From Chryseobacterium sp. JV274 (GTDB taxonomy: Bacteria; Bacteroidota; Bacteroidia; Flavobacteriales; Weeksellaceae), in the NCBI RefSeq assembly GCF_903969135.1, contig NZ_LR824569.1, positions 3,803,001-3,867,000 of the forward strand: a DNA stretch of 64,000 bases. The letters run 5' to 3'. The notes below the pieces were generated by a model. The model was not told the DNA's origin and searched no databases. It worked only from the letters and a program-made list of their open reading frames with translations. Position numbers and translations under genes: made by a program. The stretch's first letter is position 1; each line of letters opens with the position of its first letter. Below, in pieces: positions 44,232-52,841 of this stretch.

Positions 44232-45257
44232 TTATTTTAGTCTGAAGAAAGAAACTGTATTGTCTCTGAAATTTTCAATTGCAGTGGGTGTATGATTGAA
44301 TTCAGGTGCTTTTGTCCCGTTTTCAAGGTTCAGATTTTCATTTTTGATGACAATGGCTTCGTCCCAAAGACCAGCATTGATGAACTGCTGTAGCGTAAAA
44401 CGGCCCCCTTCTATAATCACAGACTGTATCTGTTCTTTATACAATGCTTCCATAAGTTCAGGCAGGAAATTATTCCTGTTGATTTTAATAAATTGAATAG
44501 ATCCTTCGGTGTCTTCTTTTACTGAATTTAAAACCAATGTCCTTGCTTCATTATTATAAATGTTGAAATTGGACGGAACTTTTAAATCAAAATCGATCAG
44601 AATTCTTACCGGGTTTGTTCCTTCCACATTCCTTACAGTAAGACTTGGGTTGTCGTTTAAGGCAGTTTGGGTGCCTACCAGAATAGCATGTTCGTCAGCT
44701 CTTAACTGATGAACAAACTGATTCACCAAGGTGTTGGAAACAGCTGTTGGTTTAAAGTCTTTATCCAAAAAGCCATCACCGGATTCTGCCCATTTTAGGA
44801 TAATGTAAGGTCTTTTCTTTTCATGGTAAGTGAAAAACCTTTTATTAAGTTCAATACATTCTTGTTCAAGAATTCCTGAAACGGCTTCAATTCCAGCATC
44901 CAGGATAATTTTCTTTCCTTTACCATTGACTTTATCATGAGAATCCATCGCACCAATAACCACTTTTTTAAATCCTAATTCTTTAATCTTTAAAGCACAA
45001 GGTGGAGTTTTTCCGTAGTGTGCACAGGGCTCCAGGGATACATAGATGGTAGATTCCGGAATAAGATCTTTATTTTTAACAGAGTTGATGGCGTTGATCT
45101 CAGCATGGTTTTCTCCAGCTTTATGATGGTAGCCTTCACCAATGATCTCTCCGTTGTGTACGATTACACTTCCTACAAGAGGGTTGGGATAGGTGCTGCC
45201 AAGAGCTTTCTGAGCCAGCTCAATACATCTTTTGATATACAGTTCGTCGTTGTTCAT
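44232..45257 (-). CDS. ribD: Bifunctional diaminohydroxyphosphoribosylaminopyrimidine deaminase / reductase
   Basis: A riboflavin-pathway enzyme of 341 aa from the ATG at 45257. The N-terminal deaminase has GENHAEINAI (zinc His and catalytic Glu) and SLEPCAHYGKTPPC (zinc cysteines). The C-terminal reductase (~145-341) has KWAESGDGFLDKDF, VGTQTALNDNPSLTVR and IIEGGRFTLQQFINAGLWDE. It appears complete. The rest of the riboflavin pathway is not in the window. Confidence 0.95.
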   Translation of the reverse strand: MNNDELYIKRCIELAQKALGSTYPNPLVGSVIVHNGEIIGEGYHHKAGENHAEINAINSVKNKDLIPESTIYVSLEPCAHYGKTPPCALKIKELGFKKVVIGAMDSHDKVNGKGKKIILDAGIEAVSGILEQECIELNKRFFTYHEKKRPYIILKWAESGDGFLDKDFKPTAVSNTLVNQFVHQLRADEHAILVGTQTALNDNPSLTVRNVEGTNPVRILIDFDLKVPSNFNIYNNEARTLVLNSVKEDTEGSIQFIKINRNNFLPELMEALYKEQIQSVIIEGGRFTLQQFINAGLWDEAIVIKNENLNLENGTKAPEFNHTPTAIENFRDNTVSFFRLK

Positions 45258-45320
45258 ATTTATAAAAAGAAAAAGCGAAGACAAATTGCTTTGCTCCGCC
45301 TTTATTTATTTTGTTATCTG

Positions 45321-47123
45321 TTAATCTCCGCTGATGATGCTGTGGAGATTCTGCTTTAATGTTTCCAGATGAGCTTTTTTCTCATCAATGGTGTTGTAAG
45401 TATCTCTTAAAAGAGGATTTTCCCTTGATGGTTTGTTGAAGAAAGAAAGGTTGTTTTCCAGTTTTACAATTTCACCTTCAAGATCAGAAATCTGGTTTTT
45501 GATCTTTCTTGCTTTGTCAGTAAGCTGGTTTTCAGATAGACCTTCTTCTTTCAGTTCAAGTTCGTTGATTTTGTTTATTTTCAATTTCTCTCTTAATGTC
45601 TTGTTGAATTCAGAGTTGATTGAAATTTTATCTCTCGGAACTTTACCGATGTTGTTCCATGATGTTTTGATCTGCTCAATTTTTTCGATACTACCTTCTT
45701 CATTGGAAACCAATTTCAATTCATCAAGAAGCACTTTTTTGTTTTTATAATTTTCTTTCCAGTTGTCGGTGGAAGTATTGCTTTTCTCTCTGTAGTTATT
45801 GAAGAACGCATTACATGCATCACGGAATTCATCCCAGATTTTGTTGGTCATGCTCTTTGGAACGTGGCCTACTTTTTTCCAGTCTTCCTGTAGTTTTTTG
45901 AATAATGGAACTGAAATATCCCATTCTTCATTGTTCATATTGTCCTGTGCCGTCTGGATCAGTTTTAATTTCTCTTCAAGATTCGCTTGCTGTGAACCTT
46001 TCAACGATTTGTAATAGTTATTTTTCGTTGTATTAAAACCTCTCAGCGTTGTTTTGAAATCATTCCAGTTTTGATTGGATAATTTTCTTGGAACGCTTCC
46101 GGTTTTTAAGAATTCAGAACGCAGATCTTCAACTCTTTTGATGGCATTTTGCCAGTAGTTGTGATTAGGAGTTTCTGATGGCTCAGACAGTTTCTTGATT
46201 TCAGCGATGATTTCGTTTTTCTTTTCAAGATTTACGGTCTGTTCCTTTTCAATAGAAGCAGAAAGCTCAGATTTTCTCTCGTGAATTTTGTTAGAAATTT
46301 CTTTGAATTCTTCCCATGTTTTTTCACGGAATTCCTCTGCAACAGGCTCAGCTTCTTCCTTCCAAAGCTTATGAAGATACTGAAGTTCATTTAAAGCCTT
46401 TTGGATCACCGGTTCATTTTCCAGCTCTTTGGCACGGGCAATAATATGTTCTCTCTTTTCCAGATTGTGGCTGTATTCCTGCTCCAGAAATTCTTTATTC
46501 AGATCCAGCATCTGATAAAATTGGTTCAGGTGGTGGAAGTAGTTGTTGTTAAGAATTTTGAATTCAGATTTTGCAACCTGTCCGGCTTTTGACCATTCTT
46601 CTTTAATTTCACGGATGGATTTAAAAAGATTGATTCCCGGTTCAGAACTGGTATATAGATTTTTAAGTCTTTCGATAATGCTTTGACGGTGTTCAAGGTT
46701 TTTCTTCTGCTCTTCTTCCTGTCCTTTCTGGAAGCTGTCATGTTTTTCCCTGAAAATATTAACCAATGCAGAATATTTATTCTGAGAAGGATGTTCATAG
46801 CTGAAATTTTCAGCAGGATTTCCGGCTTCTACATATTCGTGCTTTTTATCTTCCACTTCATCATGGATATAGTGACTTGCTTTTTCTCTCAACAGGTTGA
46901 ATCTTTTGAAATTCTCACCGGCGTTGGGAGTGTTGATGATTTTTTCCATTTCCTTTAAAGCATCAGTAAGGGAAATTTCTACCTCTTCATGTTCTTCCAG
47001 GTGCTCTGCATCCTCTTCATGTCGGTTTGCATCATGAGAAACTGTGTTTTCTGATGTTTCCTGAGATACTTCGTTAGGATTGTTCTTTTCTTCGTTTTCA
47101 GAAAGATTGTTTTCTGTAGTCAT
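45321..47123 (-). CDS. DUF349 repeat protein
   Basis: A 600-aa highly charged, helical protein. The first ~60 residues are very acidic (EEDAEHLEEHEEVE). The rest has about five DUF349 repeats marked by W-x-x-A/V-G-x-V-P spacing, for example EEWSKAGQVAKSEF, FLKTGSVPRKLSNQNWNDF, DWKKVGHVPKSMTNKIWDEF and SWNNIGKVPRDK. The end is coiled-coil (DLEGEIVKLENNLSFF). Function unknown in bacteria. No signal peptide. Confidence 0.88.
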   Translation of the reverse strand: MTTENNLSENEEKNNPNEVSQETSENTVSHDANRHEEDAEHLEEHEEVEISLTDALKEMEKIINTPNAGENFKRFNLLREKASHYIHDEVEDKKHEYVEAGNPAENFSYEHPSQNKYSALVNIFREKHDSFQKGQEEEQKKNLEHRQSIIERLKNLYTSSEPGINLFKSIREIKEEWSKAGQVAKSEFKILNNNYFHHLNQFYQMLDLNKEFLEQEYSHNLEKREHIIARAKELENEPVIQKALNELQYLHKLWKEEAEPVAEEFREKTWEEFKEISNKIHERKSELSASIEKEQTVNLEKKNEIIAEIKKLSEPSETPNHNYWQNAIKRVEDLRSEFLKTGSVPRKLSNQNWNDFKTTLRGFNTTKNNYYKSLKGSQQANLEEKLKLIQTAQDNMNNEEWDISVPLFKKLQEDWKKVGHVPKSMTNKIWDEFRDACNAFFNNYREKSNTSTDNWKENYKNKKVLLDELKLVSNEEGSIEKIEQIKTSWNNIGKVPRDKISINSEFNKTLREKLKINKINELELKEEGLSENQLTDKARKIKNQISDLEGEIVKLENNLSFFNKPSRENPLLRDTYNTIDEKKAHLETLKQNLHSIISGD

Positions 47124-47197
47124 AGCAAATCTTTTATGTGAGTGGCGTTTATATCCTTTAAATATAGCTTTAAGGCCAATTAAAGCACTAATTTATG

Positions 47198-47935
47198 TTA
47201 TTTTTTTTGAAAATTCCAAATTTCCCAAGCTTTTTCTGCTTGCTGTTCAAGCATATAATATCCATTCACTGTCTTTGCTCCTTTTTCAGAGGCATTGATG
47301 ATGAATTGAGTGTAGTTGGGATTGTAAATCAGATCGATGATCAGGTGTTCAGAAGAAAGCCCGTCAAAAGGAAAATTCAGGCAGTCTGTAACGTTCGGGA
47401 AAGTGCCTACCGGGGTACACTGAATGATTATTTTGTGTTCCGCAACGGTTTCTTTATCAAGGTTTTCAAAATTGATTTCCGTCCTTCTGGAAATAGTTAC
47501 AGAAGGAATATTTTGTTTATCTAAAGCATATTTTACAGCTTTTGCAGCACCGCCGTTTCCTAAGATCAGTGCTTTGTCCTGTGAAGGGGTTTTGTGTAAA
47601 AGAAGAGTTTTTTCAAATCCGTAAGCATCCGTATTATAACCTGTTTTTTTGCCATCCTGGATAAGAACGCAGTTTACGGCACCTATTTTCTCCGCTTCAT
47701 CGCTTAATTCATCAAGATAATCAATGATTTTTTCTTTGTAGGGAATGGTAACATTGAATCCTAAAAGGTCCGGAGAAGCAAAAAGGTTTTCCACTTCATT
47801 GATTTCGTTCAGATCAAAAATATCATAGGAGAAGTTCTTTAGCATGAGCTTTTGGAACTTATTTTCGAAGAATTTTTTAGAAAAAGAATAGGAAATATTT
47901 TTTCCTATCAATCCTAATTTTTTATTGGAATCCAT
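47198..47935 (-). CDS. aroE: Shikimate dehydrogenase
   Basis: Reduces 3-dehydroshikimate with NADPH; 245 aa, typical for the short flavobacterial form. N-terminal substrate domain: LGLIGKNISYSFSKKFF, GFNVTIPYKEKIIDYL (catalytic Lys) and GAVNCVL. C-terminal NADPH domain: NTDAYGFEKTL, ALILGNGGAAKAVKYAL and IDLIYNPNYTQFI. Ends YYMLEQQAEKAWEIW. Confidence 0.94.
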   Translation of the reverse strand: MDSNKKLGLIGKNISYSFSKKFFENKFQKLMLKNFSYDIFDLNEINEVENLFASPDLLGFNVTIPYKEKIIDYLDELSDEAEKIGAVNCVLIQDGKKTGYNTDAYGFEKTLLLHKTPSQDKALILGNGGAAKAVKYALDKQNIPSVTISRRTEINFENLDKETVAEHKIIIQCTPVGTFPNVTDCLNFPFDGLSSEHLIIDLIYNPNYTQFIINASEKGAKTVNGYYMLEQQAEKAWEIWNFQKK

Positions 47936-47947
47936 ATATCAAAAATA

Positions 47948-47975
47948 AAAAAAAGACCGGATAAATCCGGCCTTG
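47948..47975 (-). terminator. Terminator of the secreted nuclease gene
   Basis: GGCCGGATTTATCCGGTCTT on the minus strand forms a CCGGAT hairpin followed by a run of eight Ts, 22 bp after the nuclease stop codon. Confidence 0.85.
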
Positions 47976-47996
47976 GTTTGAAATATTTTTTAAGAA

Positions 47997-49787
47997 TTAA
48001 TCTACGATAAATTTAGTAGAGAAATTATCTGTTTTCAGGATGTAAGTTCCTTTTACAACACCTTTAAGGTTAATTTTATTTGAATGTTTGAAAGGATTAA
48101 CGATTGTTTCAATTAATTTTCCGGAAAGGTCATAGATATCGGCTTTTGAAATTTTGCTAAGATTTTCTCCTTTTACAAATAATTCATTGTTTTTTACCGG
48201 GTTAGGGTAGATAGTGAATTCTGATTTGCTTTTTTGAGTTTCAGCAGTTCCTAATGTACCGAAACATGCCCAGCTAAGGTCATCCAGAGCAACTCTGTTG
48301 GAAGTAGAAGAATTGGTCAGCTTAATGACAACGTTTCCGCTTACGTTGATATTGTTAATGGTAGTTGTAGTGACAACAGTACTGTAAGGAATAGTTCCTA
48401 CATTAACATCGTTTACAAAAACATTGAAATATCCTGCACTTCCTGAGAATTTTAACTGTGTTGTTAAAGTTAAATTCTGGATTCCGCTTGAAAGTGTTGA
48501 ACTTGTTAAAGTACCGTTTCTGATGGTAATGGCTTTATTATTAATGGTCTGGTCAACTCTTGCGTCTGTAGCAGTCCATGAAATTCCGTTGTTCGTCCAG
48601 TTGGCTGTCAGATAAGTATTCGCTGCACCGGTGATCATTTCAAAATCTTCTGTTCCACAGCTTCCACCTCCTGCAGGCGTGTCAAGAGTAGTTTCTATAG
48701 CTGTTGTACTTTGTGGAGATGAGTTTCCGAAAGCATCTTTAGCAATTACATAGAAAGTATATTGAGTAAGTGGAGCTAATCCTGATACGACAGTAGATGT
48801 TGTTGTACCGGAAACATTAGCTTTTAATGCACCGTTAGCGTAAACCTGATAAGAAGTTACTCCTACATTATCTGTAGCGGCTGTCCAGCTTACAGCAATA
48901 GAGTTTGAAGTTGGATTGTTGGCAACAACGTTAGTTGCTGCTGTAGGTGCTTGGTTATCAATTACCGGAGATCCCCAGATTTGAGTAACATATTCAGGGT
49001 GATCAATGAAAGGGTTTCTGTTTCCCTGATAAGTATAAGAAGCATTGTTTCTTGCAATTTCTTCCGCAGATACAGGATCCATTGCATTCCATGCTAAATA
49101 TTGATTCAATGCCCAAGGCTGTAGTCCCGGGAATGCCGTGTTTCCAAGCATATCACCGGTAGTGAAATTAGAAAGTTTGTCTTCGTATCTTGTCACAAAA
49201 TAAAGGAACATTCTGGCAATATCTCCTTTGAAAGCATCAATAGGCTCAAATACAGTACCTGAGTATCCTGGTGATACGGATGTACCTAGTTTTGATCCGT
49301 TTTTAGAGATGAAAGAAGTAGCACCAACAACTCCGAAAGGGTAGTTGGATCTCATTCCGTTTACTTTTCCATCGGTAGCACGGATAAAATGAATATCAGC
49401 GACCATAGGAGAAGCACTGTTGAATAAACTCTGAGGTATTACGTGCTCTCTGTTGTAGCAGTCACCTTCATTAGCATAGCCGTTAGATCCGCATTGATTG
49501 GTTCCCAGGATGAAATTATACTGATCCGGTCCATTTGGATTTTCAGAATAAATATCAAGAATAGTTCCGTCATTTTCATAAAAATAATCACGGTCTGTAG
49601 TGGCATAGCCTGTCCATAAACCGCCATATCCATGATCAACATGTCCATTGGTGATAATATTTTTAAGAGCTGTTTTAAGAGCTGCACCTGTTAATCCTGC
49701 TGGTTGATTATAATATCCTGCGGGAGCTTGTGCAAAACCGCCGATAAATGTTATACTTAACAGTAAAAAAGATAAAATTCGTTTCAT
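47997..49787 (-). CDS. T9SS-secreted endonuclease I-family nuclease with FnIII and sorting domains
   Basis: A 596-aa secreted protein (signal LLLSITFIGGFAQ). Residues ~20-270 form the endonuclease I domain, with CYNREHVIPQSLF as the catalytic NREHxxPQS motif and ADIHFIRATDGKVNGMRSNYPFG. Then a fibronectin III domain (~275-365), a beta-sandwich (~375-510), and the C-terminal type A sorting domain (TIYPNPVKNNELFVKG ... GTYILKTDN), which directs export by the type IX system. The product would degrade extracellular DNA, likely for nutrition. Confidence 0.9.
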   Translation of the reverse strand: MKRILSFLLLSITFIGGFAQAPAGYYNQPAGLTGAALKTALKNIITNGHVDHGYGGLWTGYATTDRDYFYENDGTILDIYSENPNGPDQYNFILGTNQCGSNGYANEGDCYNREHVIPQSLFNSASPMVADIHFIRATDGKVNGMRSNYPFGVVGATSFISKNGSKLGTSVSPGYSGTVFEPIDAFKGDIARMFLYFVTRYEDKLSNFTTGDMLGNTAFPGLQPWALNQYLAWNAMDPVSAEEIARNNASYTYQGNRNPFIDHPEYVTQIWGSPVIDNQAPTAATNVVANNPTSNSIAVSWTAATDNVGVTSYQVYANGALKANVSGTTTSTVVSGLAPLTQYTFYVIAKDAFGNSSPQSTTAIETTLDTPAGGGSCGTEDFEMITGAANTYLTANWTNNGISWTATDARVDQTINNKAITIRNGTLTSSTLSSGIQNLTLTTQLKFSGSAGYFNVFVNDVNVGTIPYSTVVTTTTINNINVSGNVVIKLTNSSTSNRVALDDLSWACFGTLGTAETQKSKSEFTIYPNPVKNNELFVKGENLSKISKADIYDLSGKLIETIVNPFKHSNKINLKGVVKGTYILKTDNFSTKFIVD

Positions 49788-49867
49788 TTATTTAAAATTG
49801 GGGCGTAAAGGTACAAAAAAATGAAACCGAAGTATATTAACTTAATGTAATATATAAACTTAGTAGA

Positions 49868-51073
49868 TTAGTTTTTAGTAATATATTCTTTGCTGATTTT
49901 TGAGAAAAACCATGAAATAGTGATTCCGAACAAGGAAGCTGTAAGGGCTACAATAAGATAATTTTTTCCTACAATTTTTACCGGGAACGGCAGAACTTCA
50001 TTAGCTCTGAAGAATCCTGTGTAAAGCTGGAAGTAGCAAAGTGCTGTTCCAAGAATCAATCCGGTAATCACCCCCGAAACAACAATCAGGAGACCGGTGT
50101 AGAAATAGGTTAATCTCAAATGGCTTAAAGGAAAGCCTAGTGAAATAAGTGATTTTGCCTGTTCTTTTTTATCAAGCTGAAGGATAATGATTGCTCCGGC
50201 AAGATTAAAGGTGGTAATGAAGATAACCAGGGCAAAAATCAGGTAGATAAAAAGTTTTTCGGTGTTGATCATTTTCCAGAAAGCAGCATTTTCTTCTTCC
50301 TTGGTTTTGATCTCAATATTTTTGCCGAGAGAAGAAAGCAGGCTTTGTTTTACAGCATCTGCATTTTCTGGATTTTTTAGTTTAATGACAATCTGGTATG
50401 CTGACTTTTTGGGAAGGTTAAGTAACTCTTCCGCAAGCTCAATAGGAGAGATAATATAATTGTCCAGCTGATCTTTTCCAGGGAAAACACCGGTTACTGA
50501 AATATCTCTTTTGTTATAGATGTCTTCTTCTTTATTGATAATCCCTGTTCCCGGTTTGGGCATAAAGACTGTCGCATAATGGTTGGAAGAATCCACAGGA
50601 ATTGAAAGTCTGTTATCCAGACTGTTTTCCATCAATACTTCATTGGAATATTTGAAGCTCGGATAAGTTCCGTAGAAAACATCTTTATTGATCGGGTTTA
50701 CTTTGACGTAAGCAGAATCAACGCCTCTTAAATAAGCAATATCTCCTTTTCCGTTGAAGCTGATGTATACTTTTTCTTCAATAACACGGGAGAAGCTGCT
50801 CACTTCTTTATGGGTGCCTAATACTTTATTGACGGTATCCAGATTCTTAATAGTTTTTCCGGAAACGCTTTTTAAAGTAAGGTCAGCATGAAGATTGGAA
50901 ATAAGGTCTTTATTCAGATCCTCAAGACCTGAAAAAACAGAAATAATGACGAACATTGCAGTCACAGCAACCGTCATGGCACCCACAGACAGCCACGTAA
51001 TAAACGTAACCGCGGTACTGCCTTTTTTAGCTAAAAGGTATCTGGATGCTATGTAAAATGCAATATTCTTCAA
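49868..51073 (-). CDS. LolC/LolE-type ABC transporter permease (FtsX family)
   Basis: A 401-aa inner-membrane protein. The N-terminus IASRYLLAKKGSTAVTFITWLSVGAMTVAVTAMFV and FSGLEDLNKDLI match lipoprotein-release permeases. A periplasmic domain follows (~55-260), then three C-terminal segments (~270-295, ~315-345, ~370-390). The start is TTG at 51073; no near ATG exists, and the stop of rbfA is 3 bp away. No ATPase partner is in the window. The exact lipoprotein role is inferred. Confidence 0.88.
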   Translation of the reverse strand: MKNIAFYIASRYLLAKKGSTAVTFITWLSVGAMTVAVTAMFVIISVFSGLEDLNKDLISNLHADLTLKSVSGKTIKNLDTVNKVLGTHKEVSSFSRVIEEKVYISFNGKGDIAYLRGVDSAYVKVNPINKDVFYGTYPSFKYSNEVLMENSLDNRLSIPVDSSNHYATVFMPKPGTGIINKEEDIYNKRDISVTGVFPGKDQLDNYIISPIELAEELLNLPKKSAYQIVIKLKNPENADAVKQSLLSSLGKNIEIKTKEEENAAFWKMINTEKLFIYLIFALVIFITTFNLAGAIIILQLDKKEQAKSLISLGFPLSHLRLTYFYTGLLIVVSGVITGLILGTALCYFQLYTGFFRANEVLPFPVKIVGKNYLIVALTASLFGITISWFFSKISKEYITKN

Positions 51074-51076
51074 GAT

Positions 51077-51436
51077 TTATAAAACAGGATTGTCGCCTTC
51101 ACCTCTTAATTCTCTTTCCAGTTTTTCAACATCATCCAGAGCGGTGTCAAGATAGAAGTTAAGCTGGGGAATGATACGTACCTGTTTTGACATTTTCTGT
51201 CCGATGAAGTTTCTGTATTGAGCTTTGTTTTCTTCAATCTCCTTCATCACAGCGGTACGGAATTCCTGTGGGAAAATGCTTAAATAAATCTTAGCAATTC
51301 CTAAGTCAGCAGTTACTTTTACATCTGAAACAGATACTAAAATACTCTGTTTGCTTTCTGAAGCCTGTTTGCGGAAAAGCTCTGCGAAGTCTTCCTGAAT
51401 AATCTGTGCTACTTTTCTTTGTCTGTTACTTTCCAT
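51077..51436 (-). CDS. rbfA: 30S ribosome-binding factor RbfA
   Basis: Late 30S maturation factor of 119 aa with the KH-type fold. It starts NRQRKVAQIIQEDFAELF and has VSVSDVKVTADLGIAKIYLSIF and LNFYLDTALDDVEKLERELR, the family C-terminal motif. Divergent from the epimerase gene. Confidence 0.94.
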   Translation of the reverse strand: MESNRQRKVAQIIQEDFAELFRKQASESKQSILVSVSDVKVTADLGIAKIYLSIFPQEFRTAVMKEIEENKAQYRNFIGQKMSKQVRIIPQLNFYLDTALDDVEKLERELRGEGDNPVL

Positions 51437-51444
51437 AATTTCTG

Positions 51445-51498
51445 CAAATTTAGTACTTTTGTTTGAATTGATACTTTGAAATTCAACTGGAGTATCAA
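51445..51498. promoter_or_regulatory. Back-to-back promoters of rbfA and the epimerase, with an 8-bp inverted repeat
   Basis: CAAATTTA at 51445-51452 is a TAAATTTG -7 element for rbfA. TACTTTTG at 51454-51461 fits the -7 motif on the plus strand. TTGATACT (51468-51475) and AGTATCAA (51491-51498) form a perfect inverted repeat in what would be the epimerase leader, an operator or RNA hairpin. Confidence 0.5.
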
Positions 51499-51529
51499 AT
51501 TTACGATTTAATTATATTTATTAGTATTT

Positions 51530-51928
51530 ATGAAGCTAGAACATATTGGTATTGCCGTAAAGTCTTTAGGAGTTTCTGATGAGCTTTTTGCCAAATTATT
51601 GGGAAAAGAATCCTATAAAAAAGAATCCGTAGAAAGGGAAGGGGTTGTAACTTCTTTCTATGAAACAGGAGAAAGTAAAATTGAGCTGTTGGAAGCCAGT
51701 AATCCTGAAAGTCCGATCTCAAAATTTATCGATAAAAAGGGCGAAGGCATCCATCATCTGGCATTTGGGGTTGAAAATATTCTGGAAGAAGTGAAAAGAC
51801 TGAAAAAAGAAGGATTTCAGTTTATCTCCGAAGAACCCAAAGAAGGTGCTGATAATAAATTAGTTGTCTTCCTGCATCCAAAGTCTACAAACGGCGTACT
51901 GGTAGAACTTTGCCAAGAAAAGCAATAA
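51530..51928 (+). CDS. mce: Methylmalonyl-CoA epimerase
   Basis: A glyoxalase/VOC-fold enzyme of 132 aa that interconverts (S)- and (R)-methylmalonyl-CoA. Metal ligands and signatures: KLEHIGIAVKSL (first His), FYETGESKIELLE, GEGIHHLAFGVENI (second His) and TNGVLVELCQE (Glu). Appears complete. The mutase is not in the window. Confidence 0.92.
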   Translation: MKLEHIGIAVKSLGVSDELFAKLLGKESYKKESVEREGVVTSFYETGESKIELLEASNPESPISKFIDKKGEGIHHLAFGVENILEEVKRLKKEGFQFISEEPKEGADNKLVVFLHPKSTNGVLVELCQEKQ

Positions 51929-51933
51929 AAAAT

Positions 51934-51963
51934 TTTGTAGTGAAAGAAATTTTACTATTTTTG
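51934..51963 (+). promoter_or_regulatory. Promoter of the CAU tRNA
   Basis: TTTG at 51934-51937 and TATTTTTG at 51956-51963, 18 bp apart, match both the -33 and -7 motifs of Bacteroidota promoters. This is the best full promoter in the window. Confidence 0.7.
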
Positions 51964-51990
51964 CAAACACAAAATTTAACCAAGTTTTGA

Positions 51991-52064
51991 GGTCCTATAG
52001 CTCAGTTGGTTAGAGCACCTGACTCATAATCAGGTGGTCCCTGGTTCGAGCCCAGGTGGGACCA
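51991..52064 (+). tRNA. tRNA with CAU anticodon, probably tRNA-Ile2 (lysidine)
   Basis: A complete cloverleaf: acceptor GGTCCTA / TGGGACC, D-arm GCTCAGTTGGTTAGAGC, anticodon arm CCTGA-CTCATAA-TCAGG with CAT, and T-arm CCTGG-TTCGAGC-CCAGG. The discriminator is A and CCA is not encoded. Positions C4-G69 and C5-G68 match the known TilS recognition pairs of tRNA-Ile2, while elongator tRNA-Met usually lacks them. Hence Ile2 is favoured over Met; this is inference. Confidence 0.93.
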
Positions 52065-52073
52065 CAGAAAATC

Positions 52074-52101
52074 AACCGCTTACGTCATGTGAGCGGTTTT
52101 T
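52074..52101 (+). terminator. Terminator of the tRNA gene
   Basis: AACCGCTTA / TGAGCGGTT stem with a 7-nt loop, then a run of Ts, 10 bp after the tRNA. Confidence 0.85.
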
Positions 52102-52116
52102 TTATTCTTAAAATGT

Positions 52117-52620
52117 TTATTTAATAATCAAAACCGGGAGATTATACCTGTCAAATTGACTTATAATATTTAGAAATTTATTATGATCAACAGGAGTTGC
52201 CCAGCCTGTGACTTTATTTTGAAGTCCTGGGTTTTTATCGAGGGAAATCTCACTTTCAAAAACTAATGTATTGTTTGAGTAGACATACATCTTACTTTGT
52301 ATTGTTGAAACATCCGCACTGTTATATTTGAATTCACAATTAAGCAGATTTTCTATTAATGATGAATTACTAGATTGTAAAACTCTCCATTTCGGGATTG
52401 TGGAATCTATATTTTTTCTGTCTTCATGGGCTAAGACAATATATACAACTACATTTTGAGAATTTTTTAATTCAGGAATATCCTTTAATTTAAATATTTG
52501 ATCGGGTTTAAAATTAATAGATTCTGGATCTTTTATAGCTGCTAAGGATATTATCATTGGGGTATAGAAAAAATATCCTATGACTAGAAGAAATAGTGAA
52601 AGAACAATTTTTTTTGTCAT
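52117..52620 (-). CDS. Membrane-anchored or secreted hypothetical protein
   Basis: A 167-aa protein with one N-terminal hydrophobic segment (IVLSLFLLVIGYFFYTPMIISL), then a soluble mixed domain with no recognised motif (DQIFKLKDIPELKNSQNVVV, TGWATPVDHNKFLNIISQF). AT-rich. It lies just beyond the tRNA, a frequent position for acquired genes, but nothing else marks it as mobile. Function unknown. Confidence 0.65.
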   Translation of the reverse strand: MTKKIVLSLFLLVIGYFFYTPMIISLAAIKDPESINFKPDQIFKLKDIPELKNSQNVVVYIVLAHEDRKNIDSTIPKWRVLQSSNSSLIENLLNCEFKYNSADVSTIQSKMYVYSNNTLVFESEISLDKNPGLQNKVTGWATPVDHNKFLNIISQFDRYNLPVLIIK

Positions 52621-52841
52621 GCAATTTTATCATAGTTATTAGTATCGTGAATGTAATAAACAGCAGAACAGCTTTAGAAAATATTTGAACAAATTCTATT
52701 TTTCTTTTCTGAAAAGAGATATTTTACAGCTTTAAATTTCCTATGCATAACATTAAACATTTGTTTAAAAAACGATAAAGGATAGTTAAAACTCAGTTAA
52801 CAGCCTTCTTCTACAGATACCGTTGCTTTGCAAAAAAAGTA

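Noticed and set aside
51991-52620. tRNA plus following gene as an integrated island
   Set aside because: No integrase, no repeated tRNA 3' end and no mobile genes beyond one small hypothetical protein.
52754-52767. TAAACATTTGTTTA palindrome upstream of the phoD-like gene, possible phosphate-responsive site
   Set aside because: No established Pho-type consensus in Bacteroidota to compare with, and such AT palindromes are frequent here.
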